A stretch of 64,000 nucleotides of DNA from Corynebacterium yonathiae (GCF_027570195.1 NZ_JAKMUZ010000010.1:35605-99604); one strand, 5' to 3'. Shown: positions 50,463 through 60,546, counted from the stretch's first letter. Notes: a model not told the origin generated them from the sequence alone. Program-made: numbers and translations.

Positions 50463-51404
50463 ATGACGCGAAAAATCATTCTGGACTGCGACCCCGGCCA
50501 CGATGACGCGGTGGCCCTGCTTCTAGCCATGGGCAACCCCAATATCGAGCTGCTGGGCATTACCACCGTAGGCGGAAACCAGACCTTGGATAAGGTCTCC
50601 CATAACGCCCTGGTAGTCAAGGAAATCGCTGGTCACCCGGAGATTCCGGTCTATGCCGGCTGCGATCGCCCGCTCGTGCGCCCCGTCGAAGTTGCCGAGG
50701 CTATCCACGGCTCCACCGGAATGGACGTGGAAGGCGTCCAACTTCCGGACCCAAGCACCGCGCTTGCCGACGCCCACGCCATCGACTTCATCATCGACAC
50801 CATCATGTCCCACGATCCCGGCACCATCACCCTGGTGCCCACCGGCCCGCTTACCAATATCGCGATGGCCGCGCGCAAAGAGCCGCGCATCGTTGAGCGC
50901 GTCAAGGAAGTAGTCCTCATGGGCGGCGGCTACCACGAAGGAAATTGGTCCCCAGTCGCCGAGTTCAATATCAAGATCGACCCCGAGGCCGCCCACATCG
51001 TCTTCGAAGAGCCTTGGCCCGTCACGATGGTGGGCCTCGACCTCACTCACCAGGCACTGGCCACCCCGGAGGTCGAAGCCGAAATCAAGGCTCTGGAAAC
51101 CCCAGTCTCGGAGTTCGTCGTTGGCCTTTTCGGCTTCTTCCGCAAGACCTACCAAGCCAACCAAGGCTTTGATAATCCACCGGTCCACGACCCGTGCACC
51201 GTCGCCTATCTCATTGATCCAGACATCGTCCAGACCCGCAGGGCCCCCGTCCACGTCGAGCTTGCGGGCGCCCTTACCACTGGCATGACTGTCACCGATC
51301 TCCGCGAGCCTGCCGACGTCTCCTGCCACACCCAAGTCGCCACCACCCTCGATCACGCTGGCTTCTGGCGCCTAGTTACCGAGGCCCTCAAAAACCTCGC
51401 CTAG
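50463..51404 (+). CDS. uriH: Nucleoside hydrolase, probable uridine-specific
   Basis: The 313-residue enzyme has the IU-nucleoside hydrolase Asp cluster IILDCDPGHDDAVALLLA near residues 5-22, VLMGGGYHEGNWSPVAEFNIKIDPEAAHIVF near 151-181, and PVHDPCTVAYLIDPDIV near 240. It cleaves nucleosides to base and ribose. Released ribose could be used by the rbs kinase in this window. It is co-transcribed with the transporter gene before it. Confidence 0.87.
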   Translation: MTRKIILDCDPGHDDAVALLLAMGNPNIELLGITTVGGNQTLDKVSHNALVVKEIAGHPEIPVYAGCDRPLVRPVEVAEAIHGSTGMDVEGVQLPDPSTALADAHAIDFIIDTIMSHDPGTITLVPTGPLTNIAMAARKEPRIVERVKEVVLMGGGYHEGNWSPVAEFNIKIDPEAAHIVFEEPWPVTMVGLDLTHQALATPEVEAEIKALETPVSEFVVGLFGFFRKTYQANQGFDNPPVHDPCTVAYLIDPDIVQTRRAPVHVELAGALTTGMTVTDLREPADVSCHTQVATTLDHAGFWRLVTEALKNLA

Positions 51405-51745
51405 GCGGCGTTCGCTTCACCCGACACCCAACTTTCAGCCACGTTATCCCCCTGAACCACCAGTTTGGGGCCATAGCGTGGCCGTTTGCTCTAGGTAGAG
51501 GGCCTACCAACCGATAGCTTAGGCGAAATCAAGTAGTCGGCGAACCAATTTAGCTATTGAACCATCCTTAATTTTCTGGTGGGAGTAACCTCTGTCGAGA
51601 CTCGTGGTTACCTTGCTGTGCTTCGTCAAAACATTTAGGCCTCACAGATCGCACCGGTTGTGCCAGGGAGGAGAACGGCGCCAAATAGGTCAGCGCTGGG
51701 GTTCAGCCTAAACTCGAAGGGAACACCCCATTCAAAGGAGCCACC
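51405..51745. other. Spacer after uriH with a possible imperfect terminator
   Basis: GCCACG...TCCCCC and GGGG...GCGTGGC (about 51438-51482) form an imperfect two-part hairpin after uriH. The remaining bases to the gluconokinase gene hold no gene that I can support. Confidence 0.4.
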
Positions 51746-52255
51746 ATGAACCAACACAGTTTTCGCCACGTCGTTGTCATGGGGGTATCAGGCTCGGGCA
51801 AGACAACGGTAGGGGAGGCGCTGTCGCCGTTGGTCGGTCTGGAGTACCGCGATGGCGATGATATGCATCCGCAGGCCAATATCGACAAGATGGCGGCAGG
51901 GATACCGCTCAATGATGCGGACCGAGAGCCGTGGCTGAAACAGATTGGTCAGTGGTTGGCGGATAGGCCGGAAGGCGCGATGGTGGGTTGTAGCGCGTTG
52001 AAGCGTAAATACCGGGATTTGATTCGCGAGTATTGTCCGGGCGTGGTGTTTGTACACGTGCACGGGGACTTTGATGTGCTGTATCAGCGCATGCAGCATC
52101 GGCTGGGGCACTTTATGCCGGCGTCGCTCTTGCAATCGCAATTCGATACCTTGGAGCCGCTGGAAGATGACGAAACCGGCCAGGTCTTTGATGTGACTCG
52201 GCCGGCGTCGGAAATTGCGGGCGATGCCGCAGCGTGGATTAAAGCGGGGGCTTAA
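51746..52255 (+). CDS. gntK: Gluconokinase
   Basis: The 169-residue enzyme has the P-loop VVMGVSGSGKTTVGEAL near residues 10-26, EYRDGDDMHPQANIDKMAAGIPLNDADREPWL near 33-64, and CSALKRKYRDLIR near 80. It converts gluconate to 6-phosphogluconate. ATG at 51746 follows AAAGGAGC. It converges with the gluconate permease gene with eight bases between stops. Confidence 0.92.
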   Translation: MNQHSFRHVVVMGVSGSGKTTVGEALSPLVGLEYRDGDDMHPQANIDKMAAGIPLNDADREPWLKQIGQWLADRPEGAMVGCSALKRKYRDLIREYCPGVVFVHVHGDFDVLYQRMQHRLGHFMPASLLQSQFDTLEPLEDDETGQVFDVTRPASEIAGDAAAWIKAGA

Positions 52256-52263
52256 AGCTGGCG

Positions 52264-53658
52264 CTAGAAGGCAGCTGCGGCGCCGTACATGACCAGGACT
52301 AGGGCAAAGCCGATAACGGAGATGAGCACCTGGTTGACAGTCCAGGTCTTAAGCGTGGTCATGGTGTCCATGCCCATGAGGCGGCCGACGAGCCAGAATC
52401 CAGAGTCATTGACATGGGAGCCGAAGACGGAACCGGCGGCGGTTGCAACAACGATAAGCGCGAGCTGTAGTTCGTTGAAGCCGCCGGCTTCCACGGCTGG
52501 GACCATAAGCGCAGCGGCCGTAGTTAGCGCGACGGTAGCGGAGCCTTGGGCCAGACGCAGGGCCACGGCGATAAGGTAGCAGGCCAGGATGACGGGGATG
52601 CCGAGGCCGGAAAGGGAATCAGCAAGCGCATCGCCAATCCCGGAGGTACGCAACACACCACCGAACATGCCGCCGGCACCGGTGATAAGCACGACCGAGC
52701 AGATGGGGCCGAGGGAGGAATCGACAAGCTTTTCCAGCGCGGTCTTTTCTACGCCACGGCGCAGCCCGAGGACCACGAGCGCGATGAGGAGGGTAATCAG
52801 CAGGGCAATGGGGGTCTGGCCCAGCATGACAAAGAACCGTACCCACGCGGCGTCGGCGTCAATGGTGCCATAGGACGCCAAAGCATTGAGACCGGTGTTA
52901 AAGAAGATGAGCACCATCGGGATCAACAGGATGGAGATCACCGTGGCGGCAGAGGCGGGTTTGTGGGGTTGCTCGTCCTCCGCGAGGAGGGGACCGGCGA
53001 TGGCATCGGTTACCTTGATGGGAAATTTCTTACCGGAAAGCAGACCAAAGTGGTAGCCGGAAATATACCAGGTGGGCAGGGCTAGGATGAGGCCGACTAA
53101 AAGAACGAGACCCATATCGGCGCCGTAAAATTCACTGGCGGCAACGGGGCCCGGGTGCGGCGGCAGGTAGACGTGCATAACGGAGAATGCACCAGCTGCC
53201 GGCAGACCGAAGGCAAGAACAGGGCCATCCAAGCGGCGAGCGACAGCGAAGATGACCGGCAGCATCACAATCAGGCCGGCATCGAAGAAGATGGGAAAGC
53301 CCATAATGAGCGATGCTAGGCCGAGTGCTAAGGGTGCTTTGGATTCGCCGAAGCGGCGGACCATGGCGTCGGCAAGCGATTTAGCGCCACCGGAAGCTTC
53401 CACCAGCCGGCCGATCATGGCGCCCAAGCCTACGAGCAGCGCCACCGACCCTAGGGTGGAGCTAAAGCTCTCTGTCATGGTGGGCACGATTCCTTCGAGG
53501 GGAATGCCCGCAGCCAGCGCCGTGAGTGCCGAGACCACCAATAGCGTGAGGAAGGCGTGAAGCTTGAAATAGATGACCAACACCAAAATTACGGCGATGG
53601 CGGCCACCGCAATGCCCAGCAGTGGGCCGGTCGACAGGGTGGGTTCCCACGTATCCAT
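52264..53658 (-). CDS. gntP: Gluconate permease (GntP family)
   Basis: The 464-residue membrane protein has about twelve to fourteen helices and GntP motifs: HVYLPPHPGPVAASEFYGADMG near residues 165-186 and HVNDSGFWLVGRLMGM near 411-426. It imports gluconate for GntK, transcribed convergently. ATG at 53658 follows AAGGAG. Confidence 0.9.
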   Translation of the reverse strand: MDTWEPTLSTGPLLGIAVAAIAVILVLVIYFKLHAFLTLLVVSALTALAAGIPLEGIVPTMTESFSSTLGSVALLVGLGAMIGRLVEASGGAKSLADAMVRRFGESKAPLALGLASLIMGFPIFFDAGLIVMLPVIFAVARRLDGPVLAFGLPAAGAFSVMHVYLPPHPGPVAASEFYGADMGLVLLVGLILALPTWYISGYHFGLLSGKKFPIKVTDAIAGPLLAEDEQPHKPASAATVISILLIPMVLIFFNTGLNALASYGTIDADAAWVRFFVMLGQTPIALLITLLIALVVLGLRRGVEKTALEKLVDSSLGPICSVVLITGAGGMFGGVLRTSGIGDALADSLSGLGIPVILACYLIAVALRLAQGSATVALTTAAALMVPAVEAGGFNELQLALIVVATAAGSVFGSHVNDSGFWLVGRLMGMDTMTTLKTWTVNQVLISVIGFALVLVMYGAAAAF

Positions 53659-53783
53659 GGGCGGACTCCTTTTCTAATGCAAACCTTTGAATAACGGCAA
53701 CGTTAGCAGTAGGCCTGTGTGCCGCCTAAAACAATCGGTTGAATGCGACCTACCCAACACGGAGCCGGGTAAAGACAGAAAAA

Positions 53784-53813
53784 TCCCCTAGGCACCGTGC
53801 TGGGCCTAGGGGA
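53784..53813 (-). terminator. Terminator of the secreted metalloprotease
   Basis: TCCCCTAGGC and GCCTAGGGGA are perfect 10-base arms; on the minus strand they are followed by TTTTTCTG. It lies 17 bases past the metalloprotease stop. Confidence 0.88.
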
Positions 53814-53830
53814 GAGGAGTCGTCGGGCGT

Positions 53831-54448
53831 TTAGTCGAACTGACCTTGAATGATGGCTGCCGCGTCCAGCGGGGTTACATGGTAGGAGATGGGATTCTGG
53901 TTAGCGCCGGCCATGAGCGCGCCGGCGCAGGAGTGGCCCGCACCCATCATGTGGCCCAGCTCGTGGGCAATGGTGCCCTGGACTGCCTCTGGGTACTGGG
54001 CATTAGGAATCTTGATGAAGACCATCTTGTGATCTGGGTAGGCAGCGCCCTGTACATAGCCATTTGGGTCGGGCTTGAAGATGATGGCGATGGTGTCACC
54101 ATCAGCCTCGGAAGGCTTAACTTCCTTCAGGGAAGCCTTGCCCTTGAGGGCCTTGTTCCACTCGGCAACCGCGGCATCGAGCTGCTTGCGATACGGGAAG
54201 TTTTCAACCACCTTGTACTCCAGAACGCCATCTTTGAAGTACGGCTTTACGGAGTCTTCATCGTGGAGGATGGAAGGATCCGGGACCGGCTTGCCATCGT
54301 TGGCCAGCTTGGTGATGGTCTTGCAGGTGCCCGGAGAAATAAGGGAGCGAACTGGGTCGCTCTTGGCGCTGGCGGCCGGTGCGGCGACGGTTCCGAGGAT
54401 TGCGGTTGCAGCCAAAGTGGCGGCAGATAGCTTCTTGAAAGATGGCAT
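53831..54448 (-). CDS. Secreted zinc metalloprotease with metzincin motif
   Basis: The 205-residue protein has a signal peptide ending ASA near residue 28. The mature part carries AHELGHMMGAGHSC near residues 161-174, the HExxHxxGxxH zinc site of metzincins. A Cys near 41 (GTCKTI) could pair with the Cys after the zinc site. It is likely secreted to the surface or medium. Target proteins are unknown. Size and motif recall small snapalysin- or matrixin-like actinobacterial proteases, but I do not see enough to name a subfamily. It ends with a strong terminator. Confidence 0.8.
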   Translation of the reverse strand: MPSFKKLSAATLAATAILGTVAAPAASAKSDPVRSLISPGTCKTITKLANDGKPVPDPSILHDEDSVKPYFKDGVLEYKVVENFPYRKQLDAAVAEWNKALKGKASLKEVKPSEADGDTIAIIFKPDPNGYVQGAAYPDHKMVFIKIPNAQYPEAVQGTIAHELGHMMGAGHSCAGALMAGANQNPISYHVTPLDAAAIIQGQFD

Positions 54449-54620
54449 AGGCAGTGAATTACCTTTCGGTTGATTTTAAGGTTCGCTGAGTGCGATATTC
54501 CCAGCAATATCCGTGGTAAAAGGCACTGCGTGCGCGTTTATGCGTGCGGACACATATCAGTTTCTTAATGTCTGCAAAGGAAAATAAGAATCTAAGGTGC
54601 CAACTGCCTATTTGCTGCTT

Positions 54621-55742
54621 CTAGTTCAGGCGCTCCCCAGTAGTGGTGCTAAATAAATGCACTTGGTCCGGGTCGGGGGAAACATAGAAAGTATCACCCA
54701 CCGCGTAACGGCCGCGGGCATTGACCAGAATGCCGGTCTGTCCGCCCATGCGGGTGGAAGACTTCAGTATGCCGTCGGCGGAGCTATCGCCAGCGGCGTC
54801 GTTAAGGTCGCCGTAAACGTAGGTCTGGTTACCCAGTTCCTCGATATGCGCGACAGTAAACTTTGCCCCACCGTTGCCGGTATCGCTAAATTGCCAGTCT
54901 TCAGGGCGGATGCCGACGGTGACAGTCTCTACGCCTTCGAAGTTGTAATTGGACAGGTTAATGCGGGTAGAGCCGATGCGCAGATCAGAGGAGTTGTGGC
55001 TCAGGTCGTAGATATTCATCGCCGGCGAGCCAATGAATCCGGCGACGAAGACATTCTGCGGGCGGTCGTAGATGGTGCGGGTATTATCCACCTGCTGCAA
55101 GACGCCGGCATTGAGAACAGCGACCCGATCACCCATGGTCATTGCCTCAGTTTGGTCATGGGTGACGTAGACGGTGGTGGTGCCAAGGCGGCGTTGCAGA
55201 TTAGAGATCTGCGCGCGGGTGGATACGCGCAGCTTGGCGTCCAGGTTGGACAAAGGCTCATCCATGCAAAACACTGCCGGCTCGCGCACGATGGCGCGTC
55301 CCATAGCTACGCGCTGGCGCTGGCCGCCGGAAAGATTGGCGGGCTTGCGGTCGAGAAGAGCCTCCATCTGCAGGATCTTCGCGGCCTCTTGCACGCGAGA
55401 CTTAATCTCGTTTTTAGGGACCTTGCGGTTTTCCAGCGCGAAGGACATATTCTGCGCTACGGACATATTGGGGTAGAGGGCATAGTTCTGAAAAACCATG
55501 GCTACGTCGCGGTCCGATGGGCTCACCTCGGTGACGTCCTTGCCGCCGATGCGAATGGAACCGCGGTCGGTGGGCTCCAAGCCAGCGAGCATACGCAGGC
55601 TGGTGGACTTGCCGCAGCCGGAAGGGCCGACGAGGACCAAAAATTCGCCGTCGGAAATATCCAGATTGAGGCGATCAACGGCGGGGCGTTCCGCGTCCTT
55701 GGAGTAAATGCGGCTTGCGCCATCGAAGGTGACAGTAGCCAT
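54621..55742 (-). CDS. ugpC: sn-Glycerol-3-phosphate ABC transporter ATPase
   Basis: The 373-residue ATPase has Walker A GPSGCGKSTSLRML, LSGGQRQRVAMGRA, CMDEPLSNLDAKL and VTHDQTEAM, then a MalK-type regulatory tail (GIRPEDWQFS, VSPDPDQVHLF). It follows the permease and binding-protein genes of a ugp cluster. It resembles the ATPase at 16327 but has a longer tail. Confidence 0.9.
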   Translation of the reverse strand: MATVTFDGASRIYSKDAERPAVDRLNLDISDGEFLVLVGPSGCGKSTSLRMLAGLEPTDRGSIRIGGKDVTEVSPSDRDVAMVFQNYALYPNMSVAQNMSFALENRKVPKNEIKSRVQEAAKILQMEALLDRKPANLSGGQRQRVAMGRAIVREPAVFCMDEPLSNLDAKLRVSTRAQISNLQRRLGTTTVYVTHDQTEAMTMGDRVAVLNAGVLQQVDNTRTIYDRPQNVFVAGFIGSPAMNIYDLSHNSSDLRIGSTRINLSNYNFEGVETVTVGIRPEDWQFSDTGNGGAKFTVAHIEELGNQTYVYGDLNDAAGDSSADGILKSSTRMGGQTGILVNARGRYAVGDTFYVSPDPDQVHLFSTTTGERLN

Positions 55743-55789
55743 GGTTACCTTTCAGAATCTAGTGAGGGGAGGAAGGCGGCTGTGAAAGC

Positions 55790-57112
55790 CTACTTATTGA
55801 TGACGGGCTTGACCTGGTTGTCGTAAATCGACTGCAGGGTCTTTTCAAGGTCAGTTAGCACCTTGGTGACATCATCGCGGTTGGTGACAACCTTTTCGAA
55901 AGCACCGCCAATTTCCTGGTCCGCGCCGGGCAGGAAGACGCGGGCGTTGTCCTGCGGGCGGGTCTCCGGAAGTTGCTTGATGGCGGTCTCGAAGTTCGGA
56001 TTGTCTTCCATGAACTTCTTCTGGTCCTCGTTTTCCACGGCGGAGGAACGTACCGGCATGTAGCCCACATTTTGGGACCAGTAGCAGGTGTTTTCTTCAT
56101 TGGTAATGAAGTCAATGAGCTTGATGGCCGCCAGCTGACGGTTCTTGCTGATACCCGATGGGATAGCCAGTCCGGCGCCACCTGTTGGGCAGGCACCGTC
56201 GCCCTTAGGGTTCGGTAGGAAGGCGGTGCCGAGCTCGAACTTAGCGGTATCGGTCAGGCCCGCCAGGTCACCGGTGGACAGCACAGTCGCGGCTGCGCGG
56301 CCGGTGCCGAACTCCATGGCCATATCGTTGCCCACGTAGGAGTAGCCCTTCTTTTCATCGGTGATGTCCTTGAGCCACTCGACGGCCTTGATGGTCTTGT
56401 CATCGGTGAACTTCAAGTCCCACGCATCGGAGTAGGCGCCGCCCTTGGACCACAGTGGTCCTTGGAAAATCCAGCCCAGGTAGTCCACGGCATCACCCCA
56501 GCCGAAGGGTTTCATCTTCGGATCAGCATCGGCAAGCTTTTTGGCCCATTCATCCATCTCATCCCAGGACTTCGGGCCGCGGTCCGGCAGGCCGGCCTTC
56601 TTCCACGCATCCTTGTTGTAGTAGAACAGCGGAGTCGAGCGGGCGAAAGGAAGCGCAAAGTGGCCGCCGTCGTAGTTGTAATCCTCGTAGAGCGGCTGCA
56701 CGTAGGTGGAGAGATCGATGCTGGCTTCTTCCGCTAGCTCGTCGACGTTGGCGATCTGACCGTTGATGGCGAAGTTGTGCCACCAGACGTCGGAAAGCAC
56801 GACTACGTCAGGAAGATCCTGGCCCGTTAGCGCAGCATTGAACTTTTGAGCTGCCTCTTCGTAGTTCTTGCCAGTGTCAACGAGGTTGACCTTGATATCG
56901 GGGTTTTCCTTTTCAAAGCGAGAGATGATCTCCTTTTCAATGTCCTTGGAGGTGCCCGGGTGGTTGGACCACCAGGTCAGCTCGGTGACTTTATCGTCGC
57001 CGCCCTTGTCTTTGCCGCCCTGCGGGTCGGTCGAAGAGGTACCAGCGCAGGCGGCCAGCGCAGTGGCAGAGGCAGCGGTAGAAGCGAGGGCGAGGAACTT
57101 GCGGCGTAGCAT
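55790..57112 (-). CDS. ugpB: sn-Glycerol-3-phosphate-binding lipoprotein
   Basis: The 440-residue protein has a lipoprotein signal (ALAACAG, Cys near residue 21), a Gly/Asp/Lys linker, and a group 1 solute-binding fold: ELTWWSNHPGTSKDIEKEIISRFEKENPDIKVNLV near 44-78, LPDVVVLSDVWWHNFAINGQ, PFARSTPLFYYNKDAWKKAGLP, and GGAGLAIPSGISKNRQLAAIKLIDF. ATG at 57112 follows AAGGAGAA. The upstream open frame to 57409 lies in the permease gene and is not used. Confidence 0.88.
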   Translation of the reverse strand: MLRRKFLALASTAASATALAACAGTSSTDPQGGKDKGGDDKVTELTWWSNHPGTSKDIEKEIISRFEKENPDIKVNLVDTGKNYEEAAQKFNAALTGQDLPDVVVLSDVWWHNFAINGQIANVDELAEEASIDLSTYVQPLYEDYNYDGGHFALPFARSTPLFYYNKDAWKKAGLPDRGPKSWDEMDEWAKKLADADPKMKPFGWGDAVDYLGWIFQGPLWSKGGAYSDAWDLKFTDDKTIKAVEWLKDITDEKKGYSYVGNDMAMEFGTGRAAATVLSTGDLAGLTDTAKFELGTAFLPNPKGDGACPTGGAGLAIPSGISKNRQLAAIKLIDFITNEENTCYWSQNVGYMPVRSSAVENEDQKKFMEDNPNFETAIKQLPETRPQDNARVFLPGADQEIGGAFEKVVTNRDDVTKVLTDLEKTLQSIYDNQVKPVINK

Positions 57113-57192
57113 GTAATTCTCCTTGGGTCTCCTGTAGATAAGCAGGATTAAAGTAAGTGGAAACGGCGAGCGTGGGTGGGGTAGAAGTCCTT

Positions 57193-58059
57193 CTATCCCT
57201 TGACGGCGCCAGTGGTCAGGCCTTGGATCATGTACTTTTGCAAGGCCAAGAAGATGATCACCATTGGGATGATGGTGAGGATGGTGGCGGCCATAACCGG
57301 GCCCCAGTTGGTCACTCCATCGTTGTTTTGCAACATGGTGAGACCCACCTGCAGCGGTGCTACTTCTTCCGTATCGGCCATAAGGAATGGCCAGAGGTAG
57401 GTATTCCATTCATTGACCATGGTGATTACGGAGAATGCGGTCAAGGTAGGCCACGAGACCGGCAGTAGCACCTTGGTGAGCATGCGAATGGGACCGGCGC
57501 CATCCATGCGGGCGGCCTCAACTAGCTCATAGGGCAGGGACAAAAAGTGGTTACGCATCAAGAACGTACCGAAGGCCACGCCGGCCAGCGGCACGATGAT
57601 GCCCACGAAGGTATTGCGCCAGCCCAAGGAATTGACCAGGGCGTAGTTAGAGATAACGGTGATCTCGCTGGGCACCATGAGCGAGGAAATGACCAATAAG
57701 AAGACCAGATGGCGGCCTGGAAAGCGCAGGATGGCCAGCGCATAGGCGGAGATGACACCCAGCACAATCTTGATGATGGACAGCACTGCGGTAATAAATA
57801 CTGAATTGCGCAGATAGGTCCAGAAAGGTACGCGGGTGGTGGCATCGGAGTAGTTCTCGGTCTCCCATACTGGTGGAATCCAATTGACCGGATCAGTATA
57901 GATATCGCCCTTGGCCTTAAAGGAGGTCATGAGGATCCAGAACAGGGGCAGTCCAATTAGCAGCAGTACGGCGAGAATGCCTAGGTAACCGCCGGCGAGC
58001 TTTGCGCGACGGGTGGTGGGGGATTCATCCGTGACCATGTGAAGGGCTGAAGTAGCCAT
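57193..58059 (-). CDS. ugpE: sn-Glycerol-3-phosphate ABC permease E
   Basis: The 288-residue protein has six membrane helices and the EAA loop ELVEAARMDGAGPIRMLTKVLLP near residue 190. It forms half of the channel of the glycerol-3-phosphate importer. It lies five bases after ugpA. Confidence 0.88.
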   Translation of the reverse strand: MATSALHMVTDESPTTRRAKLAGGYLGILAVLLLIGLPLFWILMTSFKAKGDIYTDPVNWIPPVWETENYSDATTRVPFWTYLRNSVFITAVLSIIKIVLGVISAYALAILRFPGRHLVFLLVISSLMVPSEITVISNYALVNSLGWRNTFVGIIVPLAGVAFGTFLMRNHFLSLPYELVEAARMDGAGPIRMLTKVLLPVSWPTLTAFSVITMVNEWNTYLWPFLMADTEEVAPLQVGLTMLQNNDGVTNWGPVMAATILTIIPMVIIFLALQKYMIQGLTTGAVKG

Positions 58060-58064
58060 GTGGG

Positions 58065-59045
58065 TTAACCTCGCTTATCCATGATGCGTACCTGAATCAG
58101 GGTGATGATGAGCAGGAACAGGAACAAGATGGTGGCGGCGGTCGCACCGTAGCCGGCGCGGAAGTTGACGAAGGTTTCGTTATAAATCTGGAAGACCAGC
58201 GTCTGGGTGCCGTTTCCCTGTGGGCCGCCGCGGGTCATGACGTTGATGATGTCGAAGACCTGCACAGAGTTAAGAAGCACCGTAATGGAAAGAAAGAAGG
58301 TGGTATTGCGCAGCTGTGGCATGGTCACGCGCCAGAATTTGCGCCAGCGGCCGGTGCCGTCGATAGCGGCGGCTTCATCCAATTCCTTGTCTAGGCCCTG
58401 GAGTGCTGCCAAGTAGATGACGAAGGTATAGCCCAAGTTTTTCCACACGAAGGTGAAGGTCACCATGAACATCGCCCAGCCTGGCACGGCATAGAAGTTG
58501 GGGGAATCTATACCAAACCACCCCAGGATTTCCTGGATGAGGCCAAAGTTTGGATCGAATACGAACTGGAAGGCAATACCAATGGCAGCGCCGGAAATGG
58601 CGTAGGGCGCGAAGACTACAGAACGCGCAAAATTACGACCCTTGATGTTCTGGTTGAGTAGCAGCGCCAGCGCTAAGCCGATGACCATGGAGCCAATGAC
58701 CGCAAAGAAGGTAAAAACCAGAGTATTTAAAACAATGGTCTTCGTATCATCGCGGCTAAACCACTCACCATAATTATCAAAGCCCACAAACGTGGAGGTG
58801 GGGCTGGAGATATTCCAATTAAAAAAGGAGAGGCGAATATTATCCAGCAGTGGCCGGTAGGTAAATACGGCCAGCAGGATCAGATTCGGCGCGAGTAGCG
58901 CAGCTGCAAGCAGCCATTCCTTGTGGCGATTGCGCGCTGCTTTGCGTACCAACGCCGCAGAATCACTGGGGTTTTCCGTGTGGGCGGGACGGGCGATGGT
59001 AGTGCCTGAGTTGCCGCCACTGAGAGAGTCTTCCTGAAAGGTCAC
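58065..59045 (-). CDS. ugpA: sn-Glycerol-3-phosphate ABC permease A
   Basis: The 326-residue protein has a polar N-terminal segment, six membrane helices and the EAA loop ELDEAAAIDGTGRWRKFWRVTMP near residue 220. It pairs with UgpE. It heads the ugpAEBC operon. The first codon is GTG at 59045. A TATAAT-like box on the minus strand at 59105-59110 would start transcription about 50 bases upstream. Confidence 0.88.
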   Translation of the reverse strand: MTFQEDSLSGGNSGTTIARPAHTENPSDSAALVRKAARNRHKEWLLAAALLAPNLILLAVFTYRPLLDNIRLSFFNWNISSPTSTFVGFDNYGEWFSRDDTKTIVLNTLVFTFFAVIGSMVIGLALALLLNQNIKGRNFARSVVFAPYAISGAAIGIAFQFVFDPNFGLIQEILGWFGIDSPNFYAVPGWAMFMVTFTFVWKNLGYTFVIYLAALQGLDKELDEAAAIDGTGRWRKFWRVTMPQLRNTTFFLSITVLLNSVQVFDIINVMTRGGPQGNGTQTLVFQIYNETFVNFRAGYGATAATILFLFLLIITLIQVRIMDKRG

Positions 59046-59104
59046 TCGGTCAATTTAGGGCGGATGGGTGAAGCCCAGATACATGGAAAACAAATAATTG
59101 GTGA

Positions 59105-59110
59105 ATTATA
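59105..59110 (-). promoter_or_regulatory. Candidate ugpA -10 box
   Basis: TATAAT on the minus strand within AT-rich sequence, about 60 bases before the ugpA start. The -35 region is not clear. Confidence 0.35.
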
Positions 59111-59304
59111 AATGTCCGATGGGTTAAAGGTGGATGCGTCATCGAACTTTTTAAAAACTCCAGCTCGGCGCACCATGAGGCCCGTCTCTTTGCCATAAAA
59201 CTATGGCTGGCATTACAAAAATGCCTTGCTTGCCGACGCCCACCTTCCTTCCATCCCTCTACACTGGCTGCTATATTCCACCGCGATCCCACAAGGAGGA
59301 AGCA

Positions 59305-60546
59305 ATGTCTGTCCGTAATGCTGTCCGTACTGTCTGCAGCAACTATGACTCCGTCAAAGATTGGCAGGAGCCACTTTATAAAGACCTGCATCAGCACCCG
59401 GAGCTATCGATGCAGGAGAAGCGTACGCTTAGCATCATCAAGGGCAAGCTTGCTGACCTCGGGTTTGACCAAGTGGATGTAGGCGGTGGCGTGGTTGGCG
59501 TCTTGGAAAATGGTGCCGGGCCTACTGTCATGCTGCGCGCGGATTTTGATGGCCTACCGGTCAAGGAAGATACTGGCTTGGATTACGCCTCCACCGATAC
59601 CGCAGTAGATTCGGAGGGAAATGAAGTGGCCGTCATGCAGGCCTGCGGTCACGATTCACACGTGGCCAGCCTGCTGGGCATGGGGGCGCTTTTGGCGCAG
59701 GCCACCGACCAGTGGTCCGGCACCTTGCAACTTATTTTCCAACCGGGCGAGGAAATCGCCGCCGGTGCCCAGTCTATGGTGGATGACGGCCTAGTAGATA
59801 AGGTAGCCACTCCCGATGTTGTCCTAGGTCAACATGTTTTTGCGAGCCAGTTTCCTGCTGGCACCGTTGCTCTTGCGGCAGGCCCCTTCATGTCCACTGC
59901 AGTGAGTTTGGACGTCAAGGTCTTTGGACAAGGCTCGCACGGTTCGATGCCGCATTTGAGCGTTGACCCAGTGGTACTGGCAAGCTCTATTGTGATGCGC
60001 CTGCAGACAGTTATTTCCCGCGAGCTCAACCCTTCTGATTTCGGCGTACTTACTGTAGGTGCCATTAATGCAGGCTCGAAGGCCAATATCATTCCTTTCG
60101 AGGCAACCTTAAAAATTAACGTGCGCGCCTATAGCGAGCAGATCCGCGATAAGATCACTGCAGCAATCGAACGTATCGTCACCGCTGAGTGCCAGGCCGC
60201 CGGCAGTCCGCAGCCCGCGGAATTTAACTATCACGATGCCTACCCGCTTACTAGCAATGATGAGGAAACTACGGCGTCGCTCCAGAAATCCTTTATATCC
60301 TATTTCGGCGCCGACCGCGTTCTCACTGCAGAACCCCTCACAGCCAGTGAGGATTTCTCCACTATTGCTCGCGCCTTCGAGGTTCCTTATTGCTTCTGGG
60401 TATTTTCCGGCCGCGAAGAAGGAAAGGATGTTCCCAACCACAGCCCGCACTTCGCCCCGCTGATCCAACCCACGCTGCGCACCGGCACGGAGGCCCTCAC
60501 CGTTGCCGCGTTGACGTTCCTTGGTAAAGCTGGCAGCAATTCCTAG
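59305..60546 (+). CDS. M20-family amidohydrolase
   Basis: The 413-residue enzyme has the M20/IAA-amino-acid hydrolase motifs: LHQHPELSMQEKRT near residues 28-41, MLRADFDGLPVKEDTGLDYAS near 79-99, QACGHDSHVASLLGMGALL near 115-133, QPGEEIAAGAQSMVDDGL near 148-165, and GSHGSMPHLSVDPV near 215. It probably removes an acyl or amino-acid group from a small molecule in the cytoplasm. ATG at 59305 follows AAGGAGGA; the upstream 34 codons are unlikely to be used. It is divergent from ugpA. Confidence 0.87.
   Translation: MSVRNAVRTVCSNYDSVKDWQEPLYKDLHQHPELSMQEKRTLSIIKGKLADLGFDQVDVGGGVVGVLENGAGPTVMLRADFDGLPVKEDTGLDYASTDTAVDSEGNEVAVMQACGHDSHVASLLGMGALLAQATDQWSGTLQLIFQPGEEIAAGAQSMVDDGLVDKVATPDVVLGQHVFASQFPAGTVALAAGPFMSTAVSLDVKVFGQGSHGSMPHLSVDPVVLASSIVMRLQTVISRELNPSDFGVLTVGAINAGSKANIIPFEATLKINVRAYSEQIRDKITAAIERIVTAECQAAGSPQPAEFNYHDAYPLTSNDEETTASLQKSFISYFGADRVLTAEPLTASEDFSTIARAFEVPYCFWVFSGREEGKDVPNHSPHFAPLIQPTLRTGTEALTVAALTFLGKAGSNS

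Noticed and set aside
57113..57409. Upstream extension of the ugpB frame
   Set aside because: It would overlap ugpE and remove the lipoprotein signal from the N-terminus; ATG 57112 has AAGGAGAA.
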